Shown here: in pieces, positions 52,541-61,221 of the stretch
Layout of the letters: each line of letters opens with the position of its first letter
Numbering within the stretch: position 1 is the first letter of the stretch
DNA from: Cuneatibacter sp. NSJ-177
GTDB taxonomy: Bacteria > Bacillota > Clostridia > Lachnospirales > Lachnospiraceae
Reading direction: 5' to 3'
Length of the DNA stretch: 64,000 bases
Assembly: GCF_022867805.1 (NCBI RefSeq)
Contig: NZ_JALIFO010000002.1
Location: 124,001 to 188,000 of the forward strand
Notes under the pieces: generated by a model
Databases searched by the model: none
Told to the model about the DNA's origin: nothing
Seen by the model: only the letters and a program-made list of their open reading frames with translations
Made by a program: the position numbers and the translations under genes

Positions 52541-53842
52541 TTATCCTGTTGAAACGGATCCGATCTCGTAAGGAAGACAATCTCCTCCCCTAGGCAGGAT
52601 CCCGACTCTCCCTTCCGGACGTTCCGCAAGCGCCGCATCCACAGCCTCCTGCAGATCGGAAAAATACCGGCAGCCCATACGGTCCGCTTCCTCCCGGCTT
52701 AAACCGGTGGTGCAGAGAAAGATTTCCGCCTTCTCGCGGACCATCACCGCTCCCAGCGCAATGGCGGCCGCCACCAAATCCCCGCTGCCGCCGTTCTCCC
52801 AAATCCGGCGGATCCGGCGGGCCGCCTCCTCACTGTCCAATGCCAGCCAGTCCAGCAAATCGTCGTGGTTGTGGGCCAGCCCTTCCAGGCAGGGGGCCGC
52901 CAGAATCATAATCCCACCCTTCTTTACAGCGAAATATCCGGAAATCATAGCCTTTTCGCACTGCCAGTAGTCTGCATCGTACGGGTAAGAGCAACTGATC
53001 AAAATATCTACCGGTGCCGGAATCGGGACGCCGAAGGCAGCTTTTGCCATCCGGGTTCCGGCCCGGTGGGCCTGGATAAAATCGCCGGTCACAACCCCCG
53101 CCACGGAATTTTCCGCATCCAGCACCACATTGATGATAAAATCAAGCCCGGCCTCCCCCGCCACTTTTTCCAGAGCGCTGCGGCAGGCATTTTCTTCCAT
53201 GCCTAAAGGCAGATACCCCATCAGCGCTGCGGCCGTGTGAATCGCGGACACGGTTTCTTTTCCGCAACACCCCGGACAAAGGATCTTCGCCCCGCCGGAA
53301 TATCCCGCGTTGGGATGAGGGATGATATTGCCGGTACCGATGAGAAGATCCGCCTCCACTGCAATCCGGTTCACGGCGACCGGGATCTGCATGGAGCCGA
53401 TCCGCACCTTGGGGAGCTCCACGAGGATCTTTTCATCCCGGTAATCATGCTGGCTGATCTTCAGATTTGTCATGGCAAAGCTGCCAAGCTTCTCCAGAAG
53501 TTCCTGCTCCGTTAAAATCCGGTGGCTTCCGGGGGCCACCAGAACCTCGATCTGTTCCAGCAGGCAGCCATGTTCCGCCAAATATCCGCACAAAATTGGA
53601 AGAATCTCTTTCACCGGCGTGTGGCGGGTCTGATCCTCCACCAGGATCACAATGTGCTGCTCCGGCCGGAGCAGATCCTTTAAGGCCGGGCCGGCCGTGG
53701 GACGTTCCAGCTTTTCTTTCAGCTCTTGCTTTAACGCAGCACAGCCGGCTGTTTCGGGTAGCGTTCCGATAAAATCCACCCGTTCTTCCGGCAGCTTTAC
53801 GGGGAGGGCCGAACGTGAATAAGGAATTTCATATTGCTTCAT
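52541..53842 (-). CDS. larA: Nickel-dependent lactate racemase LarA family
   Basis: 433-residue LarA. N-terminal EDQTRHTP signature (DxTRxxP type), and the catalytic set APGSHR (His107), PHPNAGYSGG (His176), GGAKILCPG (Lys186) and AIHTAA (His202), nearly the same numbering as Lactiplantibacillus LarA (108, 174, 184, 200). The enzyme needs the nickel-pincer cofactor made by LarB, LarC and LarE, which are not in this window. The gene sits between TRAP permease and molybdenum hydroxylase B, so a 2-hydroxy acid, not necessarily lactate, is the likely substrate. Confidence 0.9.
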   Translation of the reverse strand: MKQYEIPYSRSALPVKLPEERVDFIGTLPETAGCAALKQELKEKLERPTAGPALKDLLRPEQHIVILVEDQTRHTPVKEILPILCGYLAEHGCLLEQIEVLVAPGSHRILTEQELLEKLGSFAMTNLKISQHDYRDEKILVELPKVRIGSMQIPVAVNRIAVEADLLIGTGNIIPHPNAGYSGGAKILCPGCCGKETVSAIHTAAALMGYLPLGMEENACRSALEKVAGEAGLDFIINVVLDAENSVAGVVTGDFIQAHRAGTRMAKAAFGVPIPAPVDILISCSYPYDADYWQCEKAMISGYFAVKKGGIMILAAPCLEGLAHNHDDLLDWLALDSEEAARRIRRIWENGGSGDLVAAAIALGAVMVREKAEIFLCTTGLSREEADRMGCRYFSDLQEAVDAALAERPEGRVGILPRGGDCLPYEIGSVSTG

Positions 53843-53930
53843 CCACACAATTCCTTTCCTAATTAAAAAGGAAAGCCGCCGGGAATCCTCCGATCGTGTC
53901 CCCAACGGCAATTTCCCGATCTGCCATGTA

Positions 53931-55211
53931 CTAAGCCAGCAAATTTACCAGGCCCATGGTAAGCGGCTGGAACATCATTGTCAAAACAGCCGCGAGCAGC
54001 ATGGCCAGCATCAACGGGATGGCCCGCTTGGCAATCCGCAGCAGCGGAACCTTGCTGAGCTGGCTGGATACAAAAAGGTTGATGCCATAAGGCGGCGTGA
54101 TAAAGCCGATGGCCAGCAGCATCGTCATAATAACGCCGAACTGCACTGCCGTCAGACCGCACTCCAGTACCGTGGGAAGCAGCAGGGGAGCCAGAATAAT
54201 GGTAGCAGAGATATTATCCATAAAGCATCCGACGATCAGAAGCATTACCGTGATCAAAATCATGACCGTGATGGTTCCGCCGGGCAGATTGGCCAGGGTT
54301 TCGCTTAACATCTGCGGGATCCCTTTCATGGTCAGCACGCGTCCCAGGCAGGTGGTAATCCCTACCATAAATAAAGTGGAGCCGCTGATCAGGACGGAAT
54401 CCACAAGGGAGGCCACGATCTGCTTCCATTTCAATTCTCTATAAACAAAGGTTCCGATAAAGAAAGAATAGACAACGCCAGCCACGGCCGCCTCCGTCGG
54501 GGAACAGATCCCCGCATAGATGCTGCCCAGGATAATGACCGGGGACAGAAGGGCTAAAATAGAATCTTTAAAAGCCTTCCAGATTTCTTTTCCGCTTGCC
54601 CTTTTGTCATTGCCGTGCCAGCCGTGCTTCTTCGCCTGGACATAGCTGACAATGATTAAAAAGACTCCGATCAAAATACCGGGCAGGACGCCGGCCAGGA
54701 ACAAATCACTGACCGAACAGCCGACGGCCACCGCATAGAGGATGAAGGGAATGCTGGGCGGAATGATCACGCCGATGGCTCCGGCGCAGGCTGTCAGAGC
54801 AGCCGCAAAGCCTTCATCATAATTTTTTTGTTTCATTTCCGGAATCATAAAAGAGCCGATGGCGGACACCGTCGCCGGACCGGAGCCGGAGATGGCAGCG
54901 AAGAACATGCAGGAGACGGTGGTAACAGCCGCCGTCCCGCCTACGATATGGCCGATCAGGGCGTTGAACAGATTTAACAGACGGCGGGAAATCCCTCCGT
55001 ACATCATAAAGTCTCCGGCTACAACAAAAAACGGGATGGCCAGCAGGGTAAAGGAGTCCAGCCCGGTAAAGCAGGACTGTGCCAGCAGCATGGGGGACAT
55101 ATCCGTGGTAAAAATCATCAAAGCCAGTGTGCCGCATCCCAGGCAGACGCCAATCGGCACTCCCAGAAGCAGGAGCCCAAACAGGCAGCCAAACAAAAGT
55201 ACAAAATCCAT
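53931..55211 (-). CDS. dctM: TRAP transporter large permease DctM
   Basis: 426-residue membrane protein with about 12 helices; large permease of a tripartite ATP-independent periplasmic transporter, which imports carboxylates with sodium. LGVPIGVCLGCG, SGSGPATVSAIGSFM and IPFILYAVAVGCSVSDLFLAG are family segments. It follows dctQ and precedes larA. In a Gram-positive cell the binding protein is anchored as a lipoprotein. Confidence 0.95.
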   Translation of the reverse strand: MDFVLLFGCLFGLLLLGVPIGVCLGCGTLALMIFTTDMSPMLLAQSCFTGLDSFTLLAIPFFVVAGDFMMYGGISRRLLNLFNALIGHIVGGTAAVTTVSCMFFAAISGSGPATVSAIGSFMIPEMKQKNYDEGFAAALTACAGAIGVIIPPSIPFILYAVAVGCSVSDLFLAGVLPGILIGVFLIIVSYVQAKKHGWHGNDKRASGKEIWKAFKDSILALLSPVIILGSIYAGICSPTEAAVAGVVYSFFIGTFVYRELKWKQIVASLVDSVLISGSTLFMVGITTCLGRVLTMKGIPQMLSETLANLPGGTITVMILITVMLLIVGCFMDNISATIILAPLLLPTVLECGLTAVQFGVIMTMLLAIGFITPPYGINLFVSSQLSKVPLLRIAKRAIPLMLAMLLAAVLTMMFQPLTMGLVNLLA

Positions 55212-55232
55212 ATGCCTTACTCTCCTTTCTGC

Positions 55233-55751
55233 TTAATCCCCATCCACCGCAATCAAAGTCCGGTCATTGGGATCCGTCCAGAACCTTCGTATCCGCAAAA
55301 AGCCATATTGTAGGAAACGGAAGGTTCCCAGAAAACAGCCGACAGGAAGACACATGTAACAAAGGGTTTTCGGAATCTGCAGCGCCGGGGTCACCTGATT
55401 CATCTTGGCAATCCCCTGCACCACGCTGACAGACTGGATGCCGATATAGCCAAAGAAAGCGGCGCTGACCAAGAAGAAAATCAAATCCAGAACAAATTTC
55501 CCCTTGGGTCCCACCGTGTCCGATAAAATCTCCAGATGGATATGGCGCCCTTTCACGACAGCATAGGGAACGCCCATCCAGACCGTCCACACGAAGCAGT
55601 AACGGGCCAGTTCCTCAGACCAGGCCAACGATTGGTTCAGGCAAAACCGGGCGATAATCTGAAAAAAGATCAACAGAATCATAACGATTGATACAAACAC
55701 CAGGATCGCTTCCTCAAAATGCTTGTTCAGTATATGCAAAAACTTCTTCAT
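55233..55751 (-). CDS. dctQ: TRAP transporter small permease DctQ
   Basis: 172-residue four-helix small permease. The conserved FCLNQSLAWSEELARYCFVW and GRHIHLEI segments identify the DctQ family. Between dctP and dctM. Confidence 0.93.
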   Translation of the reverse strand: MKKFLHILNKHFEEAILVFVSIVMILLIFFQIIARFCLNQSLAWSEELARYCFVWTVWMGVPYAVVKGRHIHLEILSDTVGPKGKFVLDLIFFLVSAAFFGYIGIQSVSVVQGIAKMNQVTPALQIPKTLCYMCLPVGCFLGTFRFLQYGFLRIRRFWTDPNDRTLIAVDGD

Positions 55752-55837
55752 GAGCTCATCCTAACCTTTCAATCATGACCGGGGAGGCGCCGCCCGCAGC
55801 GCCCCTCCCCGCACTCAAAATACTTGGTTTCAACCGT

Positions 55838-56944
55838 TTACTGGGCGTACTTGGCTGCCATATCCAGCATCGTCTGACCGGCCTCACCGAATTCCGCCGC
55901 AAAATCGTCGCGCACCTTCTGCGTGGCATCTGCAAAGGCCTGCTTTTCCTCGTCGGTTAAGGTGACAACCTCACATCCCTTTGCCTTCATCTCTTCCAGG
56001 TATGCCGCTTCATTCTCATCGATCAGCCGTCTTTGTTCTGTGATCATATCATCGACCGATTCCCGCAGAGCTTTCTGATAGTCTTCCGGCAGAGAACGGA
56101 ACCACTCCGCATTGACAACGACACAGTTGCCGCAGAACAAGTGCTCCGTCAAGGTGTAGTATTTCTGAACCTCGTAAAACTTATTGGTACAGGTGATCGT
56201 GATGGGATTATCCTGACCATCCACCTGATTCATCTGCAGAGCGGTATACACTTCGGAAAAAGCCATGGGAGTCGGATTTGCGCCCAATGCCTCAAAGGTA
56301 GCCAGATGATATTTGTTTTCCAGAACCCGGATCTTCAGCCCGGACAAGTCCGCCGGAGTGGTAACCTTTTTGGAACCGGTAGACAGCTGGCGCATTCCCG
56401 ATTCTCCATAGCCCAGACAGATCAAACCGCAGGACGCTTCCAGACTGTCGGAGAGATACTGGCCCAGATCGCCGTCCAGCGCTGCCCTGGCCTGCTCTTT
56501 GCTCATGAACACATAGGGCACGTCTAAGATATACCAATTCGAATCAATGGTGGCCAGGGTAGCGCAGGCAGGGCCGGTCATATTCATGTTTCCCATGATC
56601 GTAGCCTCCGTCGTCTCCGCATCCGAACCCAAGGCGCCGTTTACCTGGACGTCAATGGTAAATTTTCCCCCGGTTTTTTCTGAAATTTCTTTTGCCAGAA
56701 CTTCTACGGCCGCAACACTCTGGGGATGGTCTGTGGCCAGCATATTGCAGAATGTGGCAGTCACCGTTTCCCCGCTGCCGCCGCTTGCCGCCGTCGTATC
56801 GCCTGTGGCCGCGGTACCGGCCGGGGTCGTGCCGGGCGCCGTGGTGCCCGATGCGCCGGAGCTCCCGCATCCCGCCGCAGAACTTAGGAGCAGAGCCGCC
56901 GTCAGCAGCATCGCCGTCTTTTTCATGATCTGTTTTCTCATCAT
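55838..56944 (-). CDS. dctP: TRAP transporter solute-binding lipoprotein DctP (A)
   Basis: 368-residue substrate-binding protein. The signal peptide ends in a lipobox LSSAAGC, so it is lipidated and held outside the membrane. The usual DctP segments GLKIRVLENKYHLATFEALG and PMAFSEVYTALQMNQVDGQDN (here given as PMAFSEVYTALQMNQVDGQ) line the carboxylate pocket. Start 56944 has AAAGGA upstream. The Ala/Gly/Thr-rich linker after the Cys is flexible. Confidence 0.93.
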   Translation of the reverse strand: MMRKQIMKKTAMLLTAALLLSSAAGCGSSGASGTTAPGTTPAGTAATGDTTAASGGSGETVTATFCNMLATDHPQSVAAVEVLAKEISEKTGGKFTIDVQVNGALGSDAETTEATIMGNMNMTGPACATLATIDSNWYILDVPYVFMSKEQARAALDGDLGQYLSDSLEASCGLICLGYGESGMRQLSTGSKKVTTPADLSGLKIRVLENKYHLATFEALGANPTPMAFSEVYTALQMNQVDGQDNPITITCTNKFYEVQKYYTLTEHLFCGNCVVVNAEWFRSLPEDYQKALRESVDDMITEQRRLIDENEAAYLEEMKAKGCEVVTLTDEEKQAFADATQKVRDDFAAEFGEAGQTMLDMAAKYAQ

Positions 56945-56995
56945 AACACGCTTCCTTTCTTCCTCCATAGAGGGAATGTTACACAGAGGGTTCCG

Positions 56996-57964
56996 TCACT
57001 GAATGGCCTTTTTCAGTTGCTCCAATAACTCCTCAACAAACAGGAAGGTTTCCCTCTTCACCGTCACGGAAATTCCGGCTTCCCGGATGATCTGACTCTT
57101 CTTTTTCATCTCTCCTTGTGCCAGCTCCACCGCCTCGGAGACCTGAAACCCTTTCCCTTGTTCCGTCAGATAGCGCTCCGTATCTTCCAGCTCCAGCACC
57201 TTTGTGGCAATCGCCCCCGCCGTCAGCCGGACCTGTCCGGGCTGATACCAGCAGGCAAAGTTAATCATGGGGAAATCAATGCTGCCCCGCAGGCTGTACT
57301 TACGGAAGCCTCCCCAGCTATCCTCCAGTTTTTCCTTCGGGATCACAAACTCACGCACCAGCATCTTTTCATTTTGATCCCTGCAGTGGGCCTCCACGAG
57401 TTCCCGGCAGCTTATGCGCTTCTCGCCGTCCGCCGTACGGACCACCGCCAAAGCCTCGCAGGCCAGGAGCACCGGCGCCAGGTCGGAATAATAGATGGCC
57501 CGGCAGACAGGGGAGTTGGGAATCTGAATGCACCGGTCGCCTCCTACCTTATAGCAGAGGGGGATCCCCTTGCGCCACTCCTTGGTCTGGTTGTAATAAA
57601 AGCAGCGCCTGGCCTGAAGGAGATTGCCCCCGATGGTGGCCCGGCTGCGGATCTGGGGGGACGCCACATTCCTGGCCGCCTGGGAGACGGCGGGGACTTT
57701 CTCCAGAATCAGCGGATTCTTCGCAAGATGGGATAAAACGGCCATAGAGCCGATATGGATTCCATCTTCCTGTTCCTCCACCCGGCGCAGTTCCTCAATT
57801 CCGGCCAAATCCACCAAGGCCTTGGGCTTGATGACAGCCGTCTTCAACTGGGGCAGCACATCCGAGCCGCCGGCGATGATCACACTGCCTTCTTCCTCCA
57901 GCAGCCGCCACGCCTCCTCGATTGCGGCGGGACGATGATAGGAATAATTGGCTAAAATCAGCAT
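56996..57964 (-). CDS. FAD/[4Fe-4S] subunit, 4-hydroxybenzoyl-CoA reductase beta-like (unit A)
   Basis: 322-residue FAD subunit. FAD loops IIAGGSDVL and RSRATIGGNLLQ are present. Between them and the C-terminus four cysteines lie at residues 121, 137, 145 and 154, with spacings 16, 8 and 9 that are those I recall for the extra [4Fe-4S] cluster of 4-hydroxybenzoyl-CoA reductase HcrB (122, 138, 146, 155). The unit may thus feed low-potential electrons to the molybdenum site and act reductively. It overlaps the end of the molybdenum subunit gene by a few bases. Confidence 0.88.
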   Translation of the reverse strand: MLILANYSYHRPAAIEEAWRLLEEEGSVIIAGGSDVLPQLKTAVIKPKALVDLAGIEELRRVEEQEDGIHIGSMAVLSHLAKNPLILEKVPAVSQAARNVASPQIRSRATIGGNLLQARRCFYYNQTKEWRKGIPLCYKVGGDRCIQIPNSPVCRAIYYSDLAPVLLACEALAVVRTADGEKRISCRELVEAHCRDQNEKMLVREFVIPKEKLEDSWGGFRKYSLRGSIDFPMINFACWYQPGQVRLTAGAIATKVLELEDTERYLTEQGKGFQVSEAVELAQGEMKKKSQIIREAGISVTVKRETFLFVEELLEQLKKAIQ

Positions 57965-60246
57965 TCTTTTCTCCCCCCTTCCTCAAAGAAATCATCACAC
58001 CGGTTGTTTCTGACAAAAAACTGGCGGCTCAGCGGAAGTTCCGTCACGTTTTTACCGCTGGCCCTCACAACAGCCTCCCGGATCGCAGCAGCCACGGGGA
58101 TCAATCCCAGCTCGCCCACGCTCTTGGTGCCATTGGCGGACCTTGGTTCGTAGCTGTCCGCCACATAGAGGTGAATCTCCGGCATATCCAGCATCAGCGG
58201 GTTCCGGTAATTCAGCAGATCCGCGGCAATGATTTTCTTCGTGACCCGATCCACCTCCAAGTCCTCAATCAGCGCATAACCGACTCCCATCTGCATCTCT
58301 CCCTCCAGCTGTCCCTTGACGATCAGAGGGTTCATGACCCGGCCGATATCCACACTTTCCACCACATGTTTCAATAAAATGGAATTGTCTTTTTTCCGGT
58401 AAGCCACCTTGGCCAGGCAGAGGGCGAAGGGTTCAGGGGCATCCTCCAGATGTGCCACGGCGCTGCCCATGATGAACATATTCGTGCAGCCCTGGGAGAT
58501 CTCAAGGATGGCCTCCTTAAACGTCAGGCGTTTTCCCGGATATACAATGTGAAACTTTTTTTCCTGCCAAAGTACCTGTTCCACCGGTACCTGGTACAGC
58601 TTCGCCAGCTCAGCCTTGGACTTGCGGATCACTTCCTCGCAGGCCATGGCGACAGCGTTTCCTGTCAGGAACATCTGGCCGCTGGAATAACTGCCGATGT
58701 TGTACGGGCTGGTGGACGTATCCAAGTCGGCATGGCGGACCTCGGAGAGATCCAGCCCCAGTTTCTCCGCGCAGACCTGGACCATGGCGGTCTCAGAGCC
58801 GTTTCCCATGTCGGTGGTGCCGCTCATCAGGCTGACCGAACCGTCCGGCAGACAGATGATGGAGCTTCCGGTCAGGCCCTGCAGGGAGGAGATGGAGCTG
58901 GTGTGGCTGCACAAGGCAATGCCCCAAGCCTCCTTCACATCCCCGTCGTCTCTGACTCCTTCCTTTTCATCGATCTCCTGCCGAATCCTGAAAGCATTCC
59001 CGAATACCTCTTCCGCCGGAAAAGTGCTTAAGGGCGCGCACCCATGTACCTTTTCACCAGGCTTCAGGACATTGTCAAAACGGAATTTCAAAGGATCCCA
59101 GCCCATCTTCCGGCAGGCGTCGTTGATCAGGCATTCGCGGCCAAAGGTCCCCTGAGGATTGCCGTATCCCCGAAATGCGCCGGAGACAGCCCCGTTTGTG
59201 GCCACGCCGATTCCGTCATAGCGGAAATAAGGCATATGATAAGGCATCTTGCGGTCCGGGGCCGCGGTGACCAGCGGGCTGTGGGTGCAGTAGCTCCCGC
59301 CGTTGGTGTACATCGTCTGGTGGAACGCCACCATCTGGCCGTCCTTGGTGCACCCCATCTTCACCTTGGAGTAAGAAGCATGGCGCACAGCCGTGGCGGT
59401 CATCTCGTCGCTCCGGTTGTTGATGATCTTAACTGGCCGGTAGATCAGGCGGGAGAGGCAGGCCGCCACATCCTGATGATACATCTCCTCTCTCTGGCCG
59501 AAAGCGCCGCCGATCATGGCCCGGTGACAGCTGATATCGCTCTCCGGTATACCGAACTGGGCGGCCAGAATCCGCCGGTCCTGATAGGGCACCTGGCTGG
59601 TGGCCCAGGTATGCAGCTTATTGTCCCGGTTCCAGTAGGCGATGCAGGAGACCGGTTCCATGGGGATCGGATGCTGGGACGGCGTGCGGTAGGTTCCTTC
59701 AAATATGTAGTCGCTCTTCTCGAAGCCTTCTTCCAAATCCCCCCGCGTTCCGATCTTATGGCAGTAGAAATTGTCCGGATAGAATTCCGGGTGAATCACC
59801 CGCGCCCCTTCCTTGATGGACTCGTCAATGGTCATGGCGGCGGGCAGAACCTCGTACTCAATCTGAATCGCCTCCAGGGCCCGATGCAGCGTTTCTTTGT
59901 CCTCTGCCACCACCGCACAGATCCGGTCGCCTTCGTGGAGCGGATGCCAGGTCAGAATACTTTGGTCCTCGATCAAAGCAGGGCTTTTCAGGGATCCGGT
60001 GACATTGAAATGCACCTGGGGCACATCGTCGGGCGTCAGGACTCCCAGCACGCCCCGCATCGCCTTGGCGGCGGAGGCATCGATGGAAACCACTTTTGCA
60101 TGGGGATAAGGGCTGCGGATGATACCGCCGTAAGCCATGCCCTGCATCTCCAGGTCATCCAGGTACTGGGCGGTGCCCGTCGCCTTTGACGCAGACTCTA
60201 CCCGCCGGATCGCATTCTTCATTTCACGCATTTTGTAGATATCCAT
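57958..60246 (-). CDS. Molybdenum-binding subunit (unit A, HcrA-like)
   Basis: 762-residue large subunit. Molybdopterin loop IGGAFGQREEM and the late SVGELG with the likely catalytic Glu are seen; GTTDMGNGSETAM and the SGQMFLTGNAV segment also fit. The length is near that of HcrA. With the neighbouring [2Fe-2S] and FAD/[4Fe-4S] subunits it should form a 4-hydroxybenzoyl-CoA reductase-like or dehydroxylase-like enzyme. GGGGAG upstream of ATG 60246. Confidence 0.9.
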   Translation of the reverse strand: MDIYKMREMKNAIRRVESASKATGTAQYLDDLEMQGMAYGGIIRSPYPHAKVVSIDASAAKAMRGVLGVLTPDDVPQVHFNVTGSLKSPALIEDQSILTWHPLHEGDRICAVVAEDKETLHRALEAIQIEYEVLPAAMTIDESIKEGARVIHPEFYPDNFYCHKIGTRGDLEEGFEKSDYIFEGTYRTPSQHPIPMEPVSCIAYWNRDNKLHTWATSQVPYQDRRILAAQFGIPESDISCHRAMIGGAFGQREEMYHQDVAACLSRLIYRPVKIINNRSDEMTATAVRHASYSKVKMGCTKDGQMVAFHQTMYTNGGSYCTHSPLVTAAPDRKMPYHMPYFRYDGIGVATNGAVSGAFRGYGNPQGTFGRECLINDACRKMGWDPLKFRFDNVLKPGEKVHGCAPLSTFPAEEVFGNAFRIRQEIDEKEGVRDDGDVKEAWGIALCSHTSSISSLQGLTGSSIICLPDGSVSLMSGTTDMGNGSETAMVQVCAEKLGLDLSEVRHADLDTSTSPYNIGSYSSGQMFLTGNAVAMACEEVIRKSKAELAKLYQVPVEQVLWQEKKFHIVYPGKRLTFKEAILEISQGCTNMFIMGSAVAHLEDAPEPFALCLAKVAYRKKDNSILLKHVVESVDIGRVMNPLIVKGQLEGEMQMGVGYALIEDLEVDRVTKKIIAADLLNYRNPLMLDMPEIHLYVADSYEPRSANGTKSVGELGLIPVAAAIREAVVRASGKNVTELPLSRQFFVRNNRCDDFFEEGGRKEC

Positions 60247-60248
60247 GC

Positions 60249-60731
60249 TTACTCCCCTCTCAGCACCGCAGCCGCCTTTTTCACCGCATTTGCCACCGAC
60301 ACGTATCCGCTGCAGCGGCAGATATTGCCGCTGAGGGCATAACTGATCTGGCTGTCCGTGGGATCCGGATACTCATTCAGCAGCCGCTTAATGCTCATCA
60401 CCAGCCCCGGCGTGCAGAAGCCGCACTGGATGGCGCCTTCATCCATCAAAGCTTCCTGAATCGGGCTCAGCTCATCGCTGCCGGCAATGCCCTCAATGGT
60501 CGTAATTTTCGCCCCGTTGGCCTGAACGGCCAGAACATGGCAGGAATAAACGCATTCGCCGTCCATCAGAACCGTGCAGGCGCCGCATTCGCCGTTGTCG
60601 CAGCCCCGTTTGGTGCCCTTCAGCTTCAACTCTTCCCGGATAAAATCCAACAGGGTCATGGATGTCCGGACCAGACGCTGATGTTCGACCCCGTTCACCT
60701 CCACACATATCGGCTCATAATACTCTTCCAT
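60249..60731 (-). CDS. [2Fe-2S] subunit (unit A)
   Basis: 160-residue two-cluster subunit. CDNGECGAC and CGFCTPG...CRCSGY carry the clusters. The length is close to that of HcrC. It begins 84 bp after the aconitase X small subunit, with GGAGGAGGG upstream, and is followed 2 bp later by the molybdenum subunit. Confidence 0.93.
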   Translation of the reverse strand: MEEYYEPICVEVNGVEHQRLVRTSMTLLDFIREELKLKGTKRGCDNGECGACTVLMDGECVYSCHVLAVQANGAKITTIEGIAGSDELSPIQEALMDEGAIQCGFCTPGLVMSIKRLLNEYPDPTDSQISYALSGNICRCSGYVSVANAVKKAAAVLRGE

Positions 60732-60815
60732 TCTTCCCTCCTCCTATCAGCGCTTCCCGTCCGGCTGTTCCGGGCTGCCGCTGTCCGGCCGCCGGCCGTC
60801 TGCAAGCAGCGTTCT

Positions 60816-61220
60816 CTAGAGAATCTCCACATACCCTTCATCTGCGTTGACCACCACGGTGTCGCCGTCTTGAACGGTCTCATAGAAAGCCGGATCCACC
60901 TGATCCACCATGGGAATTTCCATGATAATTGCGCTGGAAACCAGCACGGTCTCCGGGTACTGGATGATCATGGCGGCAGGCATATTGCCGTGAAGATTCA
61001 GCTGATACATACCATCCGCCTGAACCACGGAGCTTCCCTTGCCGCCGGGAAACACCATTACCTTCTTTGCAATAGATTTGCCTTCCAGATTGTGGGAAGC
61101 TTCAATGACGACGCCGTCTTCCGGCCGCATCAGATAAAACATCACACGGTCCTTGGACACGACCGCTTCCGCCTGGGCCTTGCCCTCGGAAATTTTATGA
61201 CAGGAATATTTTTTCGACAT
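60816..61220 (-). CDS. Aconitase X small (swivel) subunit, DUF126
   Basis: 134-residue small subunit, the swivel domain of split aconitase X. The GGKGSS turn binds substrate carboxylate, and ALL-type strands surround it. It follows the large subunit by 1 bp. Split AcnX enzymes known elsewhere dehydrate cis-3-hydroxy-L-proline or mevalonate 5-phosphate; the substrate here is open. Confidence 0.9.
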   Translation of the reverse strand: MSKKYSCHKISEGKAQAEAVVSKDRVMFYLMRPEDGVVIEASHNLEGKSIAKKVMVFPGGKGSSVVQADGMYQLNLHGNMPAAMIIQYPETVLVSSAIIMEIPMVDQVDPAFYETVQDGDTVVVNADEGYVEIL

Positions 61221-61221
61221 G

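Noticed and set aside
50289-52571. A 760-codon open frame antisense to the molybdenum subunit of unit B
   Set aside because: It lies fully opposite a well-conserved gene, has no recognisable domain and an unnatural His/Pro/Gln-rich composition; high GC at third positions explains it.
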